Shown here: positions 7,539 to 14,314 of the stretch, piece by piece | How positions within the stretch are numbered: the first letter of the stretch is position 1 | How the letters are laid out: each line of letters begins with the position of its first letter | From: CAZDUS01 sp964609375 | GTDB taxonomy: Bacteria > Verrucomicrobiota > Kiritimatiellia > CAIKKV01 > CAITUY01 | NCBI GenBank assembly: GCA_964609375.1 | Contig: CAZSSA010000038.1 | Coordinates: 1 to 21,027, forward strand | Reading direction: 5' to 3' | DNA: 21,027 nucleotides | Notes under the pieces: model-generated | Told to the model about the DNA's origin: nothing | Database searches by the model: none | The model's input: the letters and a program-made list of their open reading frames with translations, nothing else | Translations under genes and position numbers: made by a program

Positions 7539-8948
7539 TTACGGCTGTGGAAGCCGTCCAATCATGTAAAACTCCTGCTCGTCACGTCCATCATACGCTC
7601 CCTCAATGATGCGGGCGCAGTCGGTAATCGTCACTTCGGTCTGCACATATTGACCCTTCCGTCCCGTATACGATTCCGCCACAAAACAAGGCTGTGTCAT
7701 ATAGTTCTGCAGCTTCCGGGCCCGCTCATAAAGCAACTTGTCGGCGCGGGACAGTTCGTCAATGCCGATCACCGCCACAATCCGGCGCAATTCATCGTAC
7801 TTGGTCAGGATGCGGATCACTTCCTGGGCAATTCCGAAATGTCTCTGCCCCACAATCGCCGAATCCAGATTCGACGAGGAAGACATCAGGGGATCAATGG
7901 CCGGATACAACCCCAGTTGGGCGCGATCACGGGACAACACCAATACCGAATCCAGGTAACTGAAAATGGCGACCACCGCAGGATCGGTCAAATCGTCCGC
8001 AGGCACATAAACGGCCTCAAACGCCGAAATGGATCCCGTCGCCCCCGCCTTGATTCGCTCATGCAGATCGCCCACCTCGGAACTCAGTGTCGGCTGATAT
8101 CCCGTCTCGGAAGGGACACGGCCCATCAAGGTCGAAATCTCTGATCCCGCCTGTACAAACCGGAAGACATTGTCAATAAACAGCAGCACATTCTTTCCCT
8201 GCTCCTGTAGCCACTCCGCCTGGCAGATCCCCGTCTTGGCCACCTCAAAACGCGCGCCTGGCGGTTCATCCATCTGCCCGAAGGCCATGATGACCTTCTT
8301 GAGAATCCCCTCGCGCTCAAACTCGAAATACAACTCGTTACCCTCGCGGATACGCTCACCCACCCCTGTAAAAACACTCACGCCGTCATGCTCTTCAGCC
8401 ACGTTATGGATCAACTCCTGAATGACGACGCTCTTTCCGCAACCGGCGCCCCCCAGAATCCCCGTCTTACTGCCTTTCACCACCGGGTACAGGAGATCGA
8501 TCATCTTGACCCCCGTCTCCATCACCTCCCGCTTGCTCGACGTCAGCGAATCCACATTCACCCGAAGTTTGCTGATATCGCGATGAATAGGGCGCGTCTC
8601 CGTGGCATTAATCGGCCCCTTCCCGTCGATGGGTTCTCCCATGACATTGATAATCCGCCCGAAAAGCGCGTCCCCGACCGGAACCCTGAGCACGTCACCC
8701 AGCGATGTCGCCACGGCATTCCGCTGCAAATTCAATGTGGAGGCAAGCGCAATGCATCGCGCCACGTTGCCTTCCAGATGTTCCGCCACCTCCAGCGTCA
8801 ACAGACGCTTGTCAAACGTTTTGACATGGATCACCTCATGCAAATCCGGCATATCCGCAATCGTCAGGAACTTGACATCCACAATGGGGCCCTGAACCGC
8901 CACCACCCGCCCTTTTTTCAACTCTTTCACCGGTTGCTGTTCGCTCAT
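7539..8948 (-). CDS. atpD: F-type ATPase catalytic beta subunit (alternate F1F0-like)
   Basis: A 469-residue beta subunit. Catalytic features are present: Walker A GGAGCGKS (166-173; the usual form is GGAGVGKT), GVGERIREGN with the catalytic-base Glu198 and Arg199, Walker B LLFIDN (Asp259), MGRVPSETGYQP with Arg277, and a DELSRAD version of the DELSEED lever (397-403). It should therefore bind and turn over ATP. The Cys170 in the P-loop and the sequence DPAVVAIFSYLDS in place of DPAPATTFAHLDA mark it as divergent. It is the last atp gene, 58 bases after gamma, with GAGGTG before its ATG. In standard operons beta lies between gamma and epsilon; here epsilon is far upstream. Confidence 0.95.
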   Translation of the reverse strand: MSEQQPVKELKKGRVVAVQGPIVDVKFLTIADMPDLHEVIHVKTFDKRLLTLEVAEHLEGNVARCIALASTLNLQRNAVATSLGDVLRVPVGDALFGRIINVMGEPIDGKGPINATETRPIHRDISKLRVNVDSLTSSKREVMETGVKMIDLLYPVVKGSKTGILGGAGCGKSVVIQELIHNVAEEHDGVSVFTGVGERIREGNELYFEFEREGILKKVIMAFGQMDEPPGARFEVAKTGICQAEWLQEQGKNVLLFIDNVFRFVQAGSEISTLMGRVPSETGYQPTLSSEVGDLHERIKAGATGSISAFEAVYVPADDLTDPAVVAIFSYLDSVLVLSRDRAQLGLYPAIDPLMSSSSNLDSAIVGQRHFGIAQEVIRILTKYDELRRIVAVIGIDELSRADKLLYERARKLQNYMTQPCFVAESYTGRKGQYVQTEVTITDCARIIEGAYDGRDEQEFYMIGRLPQP

Positions 8949-9006
8949 CTCACACCTCTTTCCCGATAGTCATCCGTTGATTCCACACCCCGTTGCCATC
9001 GCTGCC

Positions 9007-9903
9007 TCAGGCCACCTTACGCTTCTTTTTCCGCGATGAGAAGGATTCTCGCATACTCTTGTCCACCAGTTCATGCGCCGCCCGGAAACACTGATGCTTG
9101 ACCTTCTTGTGGTCCTTTTCCAGCTTCTGCGCACTTTCCTCAAGATGCATGGCCCGCGCGGAAAATTCCGCCAGCTTGCTATCCTCAAACACCTCGTACA
9201 ACTTCGACGCAACCCACACGCCTGCCAGATATTCGACCATATCCCGGTAGGAGGACTCCACAATCACCTTCCGGGCGTCAGAAACAAGACCCTTCCCCTT
9301 CACATGTCCCGAAATCGCCGACTGGCCGCCACGATCAAAAAGCTCCCCGCAGGGCAGGATGGTAATCGTATCAATGGTCTGCTGGGTGAACGATATCGGA
9401 CGCGGATGAACGAGCATCACCTTGCCCATTCGCCCGGCGGAAACCTCCTGCACAAGATAATCCCGGATTTCAATGGCCTGCTCGAGGCGTGTATCGGGAA
9501 AAATCCCCCGGAAGGCCTTGAACTCCCGGCCGGCTTCGCTCAGTTTAGCCGCCCCTTTCTCGCCAATCACAACGAATCGAACGTTGTCGTTGGGCAATCC
9601 GCCCTGGGCGTCATACCCCCCCTCAATAACCCCGGCATTAAGCCCTCCCATGAATCCGGAATCGGACGTCACCAACACGATGCCCAAGGCATCACTCTTG
9701 CTGCGCACCAGCGGGGCATCCACGTCCACCATGTCCACCACCCGGAAAAATCCGGCAAACTCCTCCATAAAGTCGGCAAAGCGTTCCTTTTCGCGCTCCA
9801 GGACATGGTACTGTGATGCCGCGATATTCTTCAACGTCTGGATAAGCTGTAGGAATTCCGAGTTGAATCGCAGCTCTTTTCTGAGTTGGCTCAACAACGG
9901 CAT
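9007..9903 (-). CDS. atpG: F-type ATPase gamma subunit (central rotor shaft)
   Basis: A 298-residue protein with the gamma layout: an N-terminal helix (LRFNSEFLQLIQTLKNIAASQY), the Rossmann-like middle marked by VTSDSGFMGGLN (79-89, the usual form is SDRGLCGGLN), and a C-terminal helix (FSARAMHLEESAQKLEKDHKKV). Gamma turns inside the alpha/beta ring and couples it to the c-ring. The N-terminus differs from the usual KIRSRIxSVxNTxKIT pattern and is closer in style to the alternate (N-ATPase) gamma group; that link is judged by eye. A GGGGAG lies about ten bases before the ATG. A strongly basic tail (SSRKKKRKVA) is unusual, because gamma C-termini normally sit deep in the alpha/beta crown. Confidence 0.9.
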   Translation of the reverse strand: MPLLSQLRKELRFNSEFLQLIQTLKNIAASQYHVLEREKERFADFMEEFAGFFRVVDMVDVDAPLVRSKSDALGIVLVTSDSGFMGGLNAGVIEGGYDAQGGLPNDNVRFVVIGEKGAAKLSEAGREFKAFRGIFPDTRLEQAIEIRDYLVQEVSAGRMGKVMLVHPRPISFTQQTIDTITILPCGELFDRGGQSAISGHVKGKGLVSDARKVIVESSYRDMVEYLAGVWVASKLYEVFEDSKLAEFSARAMHLEESAQKLEKDHKKVKHQCFRAAHELVDKSMRESFSSRKKKRKVA

Positions 9904-9957
9904 TGGCTCTATTCTCCCCGCAAGGAAGCAACGGTTCAGGACTCGGAATCCAACGGA

Positions 9958-10689
9958 CTATACGTGCTCGTTCTTAAGCTGGTCGATCGCTTCGCGGAAT
10001 CGATTGGACAAGCTGCCATCGATCTCAAGACTCCCAAGCTTGATCTTCACACCCGCGATCAGTTCAGGAATAATCGTCTCCCGCACCTCAAGGGACACAT
10101 TGAACTTGGAGGCCACAAGCGCCTTAATCCGTTCCCGGTGCCCGGCGTCCAGCGGATGGCTGCACGAAATCTCGACAGCGTCGGCATCCACCGTGATGCT
10201 GCTTCCATCCATCTCATCCAGAGCCGCCAGCAACTCATCCAGGAAGGCATGATCCAGTTTCTGCCCGACCTCGCGACTAAACACCATTTCGTAAGCCCGC
10301 CCGGCGTCTTCAAGCACTTTGGTGGCCGCTTCCCGGGCCAGCTCCTGACGAACCTTTTCCTTGTTTCGGGTCGCTTCATCCAGAATGCGGTCACGCTCCT
10401 TCTTGGCATCCTCCATCAAGGCGTCCCGTGTTCGTGCCATATCCTTTTCCATGGCCTCGCGTGTACGCTCCACGGTTTCCTGGGCTTCGGCACTTTTGCG
10501 ACGGAACTCCGCCTCATTCTCCTCAATCCGCTTGCGGACCTGCTCCTCCTTCTTGCCCAGTTCGCCCTCTGCCTCGCGCAACTTGGCCACAGCCCGCATG
10601 GTGTCACGCAACAGGATCTGCCTTAAGGCGACGATCGCCACCACAAGCACCACCACCTGAACAATAATCAAATAAATCATCATCCCCAT
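9958..10689 (-). CDS. atpF: F-type ATPase b subunit fused to a delta C-terminal domain
   Basis: A 243-residue protein. A single membrane helix (about 4-22) is followed by a long charged helix (about 33-135) as in the peripheral stalk subunit b. The C-terminal 100 residues resemble the C-terminal part of delta (OSCP): VRETIIPELIAGVKIKLGSLEIDGS, matching the delta pattern of Leu-Ile-x-Gly-Val followed by Gly and Asp-Gly-Ser. The N-terminal helical bundle of delta, which grips the top of alpha, is missing, and no separate atpH is present. Fused or extended b subunits without atpH are known from the alternate F1F0 (N-ATPase) group and, in longer form, from mycobacteria. Start ATG with GGAGGT six bases upstream. 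Confidence 0.88.
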   Translation of the reverse strand: MGMMIYLIIVQVVVLVVAIVALRQILLRDTMRAVAKLREAEGELGKKEEQVRKRIEENEAEFRRKSAEAQETVERTREAMEKDMARTRDALMEDAKKERDRILDEATRNKEKVRQELAREAATKVLEDAGRAYEMVFSREVGQKLDHAFLDELLAALDEMDGSSITVDADAVEISCSHPLDAGHRERIKALVASKFNVSLEVRETIIPELIAGVKIKLGSLEIDGSLSNRFREAIDQLKNEHV

Positions 10690-10756
10690 AATTCAACCTC
10701 CGCCAAACAGCTTCCCGGTTCAAACACGTTGTACCTGTTCCTCTTCGATCCGACTC

Positions 10757-10969
10757 TCAGCGCCCAAACAACTGAAACAACACCAGCAAGGCGATCACCG
10801 CAATCGCCTCGGCAAAGACCAGCGAAATGATCATCGCCTGAAGAATCTTGTTGGCCGCGGACGGATTACGCCCAAGCGCCCGTATGCTCGCATAACCGAT
10901 CGAGGCAATCACCGCCGATGGCCCCAGAACGGTTAGAAATATCACCAGGAATATGACAAAGTTTCTCAT
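10757..10969 (-). CDS. atpE: F-type ATPase c subunit with degenerate glycine motif
   Basis: A 70-residue hairpin with two membrane helices (about 4-31 and 42-68) joined by a polar loop GRNPSAAN holding the conserved Arg34-Asn-Pro. The ion-binding carboxylate is Glu54 (FAEAIAVIA). The first helix aligns without gaps with the standard motif GPGIGQGIAAGKA but reads GPSAVIASIGYAS: three of the packing glycines are Ser, Val and Ala, a further one is Tyr, and the Gln used for sodium binding is Ile. Glu54 is followed by Ala rather than Ser or Thr. This argues for protons rather than sodium, and for unusual packing. It starts 12 bases after epsilon with only a weak G-rich ribosome-binding site. Confidence 0.92.
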   Translation of the reverse strand: MRNFVIFLVIFLTVLGPSAVIASIGYASIRALGRNPSAANKILQAMIISLVFAEAIAVIALLVLFQLFGR

Positions 10970-10981
10970 CCATCACCACCA

Positions 10982-11272
10982 TCAATGTGGCTCCTCCGCT
11001 TCTCCAGTGCCCCTGTCACGCTTGACACGGCCGCCTTCCTGCTCCAACAACACGACACACTCGTCTCCCAGGAACCTCACCATCCCCTTCTTAATCGGAA
11101 TATGGGTATTCCAGTCAATGACAATTTCACCTTCCTTGAGAAGACTTACAATAGGGGCATGATAAGCCATCAACTCAAATTCGCCCGAATCCCCTGGAAA
11201 AAACACATTCTGCACCTGTCCATCATACACCACTTTCTTCGGATTGAGTATCTTCAGCAAAAAAGTCGCCAC
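10982..11272 (-). CDS. atpC: F-type ATPase epsilon subunit, N-terminal domain only
   Basis: A 96-residue protein matching the epsilon beta-sandwich: LLKILNPKKVVYDGQVQNVFFPGDSGEFELMAYHAPIVSLLKEG is close to the standard pattern (PxGxxGxxxxLxxHAPxxxxLxxG). The usual C-terminal pair of helices (about 45 residues), which can lock rotation, is absent; instead there is a short charged tail (GGRVKRDRGTGEAEEPH). Short epsilons are known in alternate F1F0 ATPases. The start is a GTG at 11272 with GGGAGG five bases upstream, 20 bases after the second alpha gene. The protein would link gamma to the c-ring. Confidence 0.88.
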   Translation of the reverse strand: MATFLLKILNPKKVVYDGQVQNVFFPGDSGEFELMAYHAPIVSLLKEGEIVIDWNTHIPIKKGMVRFLGDECVVLLEQEGGRVKRDRGTGEAEEPH

Positions 11273-11292
11273 GTCCGCCTCCCTCCTCCTGA

Positions 11293-12777
11293 CTACTCAG
11301 CAGGCCCTTTCCCGAAATAACCCTTGATCACAGCGGTCAACCGCACCTCCATGGCGGGCGTCAACTCGGGAGATAGCTCAACGTCCTTGAGCAATGCGGC
11401 ATCTCTGGTTTTGACATACTCCCCAAGCTCGGCCTGAAAGGCCTTCAGTGCCGAGGGATCAAGATCATCAAGAAACCCTTTCTTCAAGGCGAACAGAAGC
11501 AAAACCTCCTCGGCGATATCCACCGGCTTGTTCTGCGCCTGTTGCATCACCCCCACCAGCGCCTGACCCCGTTTCATCACATGCTCGGCTTCCTTGGACA
11601 ACCCCGACTGCAACTTGCTGAGCCTTGCCACCTCCATATACTGCATGTAATCCCGCCGCAATGTCCCGCCCAGGGCCCGCAAAATGGGAAGTTGCGAGCG
11701 GCCGCCAACGATCGAGATGGAGAGGTTGAAGTCCACGGCCGGACGCATTCCCTCTCCGAACAGGGTCGTGCTCATGCAAACAAGGCCGTCGCAAATTGAA
11801 ATCAGGTTGGAAGGAATGTACCCGGTCAAATCCCCTTGCAGGGTGTCGGCAATACCGAGAAACGTCATGGAACCCGAACCGGCAGCTTCATTCAGCCGTC
11901 CGGCCCGTTCCATCAGCTGGGTTTGCACATAGAAAATATCGCCGGGATAAGCCTCCCGTCCCGGGGGGCGCTCCAGCAGCAGGGATAATTGCCGGTAAGC
12001 CCAGGCATGCTTTGTGAGGTCGTCGAACACCACAAGAACATCGTGCCCTTTTCTCATCAGGTGCTCGCCAATCGTCGCCGCCGTATAGGGAACAATGTAT
12101 TGCTCGCCCGCGGTGGCACTGTCGGTGGCCGCCACGATCCCTGTATACGCCAGGGCCCCGCGTTCCGCCAGCACCGTCACCACCTTCTCAAGCGCCACCA
12201 CCGCCTTGCCAATACAGCAGTAGAGGCAAATAACATTACGCCCTTTCTGGCTCAAAATCGCATCCACGGCCAAGGTCGTCTTGCCGGTCATACGGTCGCC
12301 CATGATCAATTGGCGCTGCCCTTTCCCCAACGGAGCCAACACATCCAGCACTTTCGTCCCCGAATGCAAGAATTGATCCACCGGGGCACGCTCCGTGAGT
12401 AATGGCGACGATGCGAACACCGGCTTGATCATGTCCGCAACAATATCACCCTTGCCGTCGCAGGGGGCCCCCAAGGCATCCACCATCCGCCCGATAAAGG
12501 CTTCACCCACCGGAATGGTGAATGGCTCGCTGACGCCCGTCACCGTTTGCCCCAGCCGAACCCGCGAGTCATCCCCCAGCAACAAGGCCAGAACGTCGTT
12601 CTCGTCGTAGCCCATGATAATACCACGGTTCCCCTCGCCAAAATCAACCAGCTGGCCATTCAGGCAGGAAGGCAACCCCGTGATCCGGACAATCATTTTC
12701 TTGATGTCCTTGATCGTCCCCTTTTCCGAAAACTTGATCTTAAATGGCGCCACGGCCATACGCAGTGAGCTGCTCAT
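11293..12777 (-). CDS. Second F-type ATPase alpha subunit lacking the arginine finger
   Basis: A paralogue of the alpha gene just upstream, about 494 residues. The start is the ATG at 12777 (MSSSLRMAV) with AAGGAGG six bases upstream, so the first 38 bases overlap the end of the upstream alpha gene; an open frame to 12798 is not needed. It keeps the alpha Walker A GDRMTGKT (160-167), Walker B VVFDDLTKHAWAYRQ and PPGREAYPGDIFY. At the key position, where alpha subunits read VSRVG, it reads SISIVGG: the arginine finger is Ile356 (codon 11710-11712). The nearby DGQ is DGL. It may fill non-catalytic positions while leaving the neighbouring beta site slow or inactive. The alpha family is certain; the role is inference. 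Confidence 0.92.
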   Translation of the reverse strand: MSSSLRMAVAPFKIKFSEKGTIKDIKKMIVRITGLPSCLNGQLVDFGEGNRGIIMGYDENDVLALLLGDDSRVRLGQTVTGVSEPFTIPVGEAFIGRMVDALGAPCDGKGDIVADMIKPVFASSPLLTERAPVDQFLHSGTKVLDVLAPLGKGQRQLIMGDRMTGKTTLAVDAILSQKGRNVICLYCCIGKAVVALEKVVTVLAERGALAYTGIVAATDSATAGEQYIVPYTAATIGEHLMRKGHDVLVVFDDLTKHAWAYRQLSLLLERPPGREAYPGDIFYVQTQLMERAGRLNEAAGSGSMTFLGIADTLQGDLTGYIPSNLISICDGLVCMSTTLFGEGMRPAVDFNLSISIVGGRSQLPILRALGGTLRRDYMQYMEVARLSKLQSGLSKEAEHVMKRGQALVGVMQQAQNKPVDIAEEVLLLFALKKGFLDDLDPSALKAFQAELGEYVKTRDAALLKDVELSPELTPAMEVRLTAVIKGYFGKGPAE

Positions 12778-14209
12778 GGAGTCCCTCCTTGATTCCATCG
12801 GTCAAATCCTTCTTCTCGGCCAGGGCGGCGATCACCTCCGGCTTGTCCCGCCGGAGGCTCTCGATAACCCCCCGCATATAAGCGACCACTTGATCCGGCA
12901 TCAGGTTATCCATATATCCATTCGCCAGGGCAAAGAGAATGATCACCTGATGCTCCATGGGAATGGGGCTGTCCTTATCCTGCTTCAGGATCTCAGCCAC
13001 CACGCGACCCTTGCGAAGCCGCTTTTCCACCGCATCCGACACTCCGGCCTTAATGCGCGTCAATTTCTCCAGCTCCTTGAACTGGATGTACTCCAATCGC
13101 AGGATGCCCGCCAGCTTTCGCATCGCCGGCCATTGCACTTTGCTGCCGATACGTGACACCGAAAGCCCGATGTCAATGGCCGGCTTGAACCCCTCCGTGA
13201 ACAACGGCGTGCTGACATAAAGCTGCCCGTCTGTCATCGAAATAATATTGGTCGGGATGTAACCCGTCACGTCGCCCTGCACCGTTTCAACAATGGGGAA
13301 AAACGTCATCGAGCCGCCGCCGCGTTCGGGCCTGAGTTTGCCGGCACGTTCCACAAGTTGCGAATGGAGATAGAAAATATCACCCGGATAGGCATCGCGA
13401 CCGGGTGAACGCTCCAGCAGCAGCGACATTTGGCGATACACCCATGCATGTTTGGTCAGGTCATCAAAGACAACGAATACATCCCGCTTCTTCTCATTCA
13501 TGAAGTATTCGCCAATACTCGCCGCCACATAGGGCGCCAAATACTGCTGCCCTACGGATGAGGCAGCCGTCGCCGCCACCACCACAACGTAGTCCATCGC
13601 CCCCTTGTCGCGGAACAATTCGAGTACCCGGTTCAGCGAGGATTCCGCCTTCCCGATACAGCAGTAAATGCAGATGACGTTCTTCCCCTTCTGGTTGAGA
13701 ATGGCATCGGTGGCAATGGTGGTTTTCCCGGTAACGCGATCTCCAAGAATCAACTGCCGCTGCCCCTTGCCGACGGGATTCATCATGTCGAGAATCTTGA
13801 CCCCCGTCTCCAGCGCATCCTTCAGGGGCGTACGCTCCAACACACCCGGCGAAGCCCCGAATATTGGATAGCGCGTTTCCGCCTTGATGGGCCCCATCCC
13901 GTCCATCGGCTCGGCCAGCCCGTTGACAACCCGCCCCAGAAAGTTCTCCCCCACAGGTACCGCGCAGGTTTCAATCGTGGAATGCAACCGGTCGCCCGGC
14001 TTGATCTTTGCCCCCGGCTTCACAATCATGGCCAGTTCATACTCGCCATCAAACCCGACAATGACACCACTGCTGCCGCCGTCAAAATGCACCAACTGTC
14101 CGTTCATGCAATTGGTAAGGCCGGTGATATGGGCAATATCCTGCTTGATTTCAGCGACAACGCCATATTCCTTGACTTGAAGAGGACTAATCTTAAATGC
14201 CATGGTCAT
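12740..14209 (-). CDS. atpA: F-type ATPase alpha subunit with intact arginine finger
   Basis: An alpha subunit of about 489 residues. Seen: the N-terminal beta barrel (about 10-80), Walker A GDRVTGKT (156-163; the usual form is GDRQTGKT), Walker B VVFDDLTKHAWVYRQ (246-260), YIPTNIISMTDGQ, and SVSRIGSKVQ with the arginine finger Arg353 (codon 13151-13153). Alpha forms the non-catalytic sites of the alpha3-beta3 ring, and this arginine reaches into the beta site. Start: ATG at 14209 (MTMAFK) or 14203 (MAFK); the ribosome-binding site is lost in the adjacent gap, so the choice is open. The C-terminus overlaps the second alpha gene by 38 bases. Both alphas share the rare vicinal cysteine motif IYCCIGK/LYCCIGK. 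Confidence 0.95.
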   Translation of the reverse strand: MTMAFKISPLQVKEYGVVAEIKQDIAHITGLTNCMNGQLVHFDGGSSGVIVGFDGEYELAMIVKPGAKIKPGDRLHSTIETCAVPVGENFLGRVVNGLAEPMDGMGPIKAETRYPIFGASPGVLERTPLKDALETGVKILDMMNPVGKGQRQLILGDRVTGKTTIATDAILNQKGKNVICIYCCIGKAESSLNRVLELFRDKGAMDYVVVVAATAASSVGQQYLAPYVAASIGEYFMNEKKRDVFVVFDDLTKHAWVYRQMSLLLERSPGRDAYPGDIFYLHSQLVERAGKLRPERGGGSMTFFPIVETVQGDVTGYIPTNIISMTDGQLYVSTPLFTEGFKPAIDIGLSVSRIGSKVQWPAMRKLAGILRLEYIQFKELEKLTRIKAGVSDAVEKRLRKGRVVAEILKQDKDSPIPMEHQVIILFALANGYMDNLMPDQVVAYMRGVIESLRRDKPEVIAALAEKKDLTDGIKEGLHEQLTAYGRGAI

Positions 14210-14214
14210 CCATT

Positions 14215-14314
14215 NNNNNNNNNNNNNNNNNNNNNNNNNNNNNNNNNNNNNNNNNNNNNNNNNNNNNNNNNNNNNNNNNNNNNNNNNNNNNNNNNNNNNN
14301 NNNNNNNNNNNNNN
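14215..14314. other. Assembly gap (100 N) at the head of the atp genes
   Basis: A run of exactly 100 N between the C-terminus of the duplicated membrane protein and the first alpha gene, probably a placeholder of unknown size. It is the only place within this atp cluster where a missing subunit a (atpB) gene could hide. It also removes the alpha ribosome-binding site and the stop codon of the upstream gene. Confidence 0.95.

Noticed and set aside
6858..8144. Long plus-strand open frame (428 codons) opposite gspE and atpD
   Set aside because: It is antisense to two clear conserved genes and spans their junction. The peptide is rich in Arg, His, Gln and Leu with no domain pattern, as expected for a mirror frame in GC-rich DNA.
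11293..12798. Second alpha as a decayed pseudogene
   Set aside because: The frame is full length, the ribosome-binding site is strong, and the P-loop and Walker B are intact, so only specific residues have changed.
7539..14209. Ordinary sodium-type N-ATPase operon
   Set aside because: The b-delta form and lack of atpH fit, but the gene order differs, AtpQ/AtpR are not seen and the c subunit lacks the sodium ligands.
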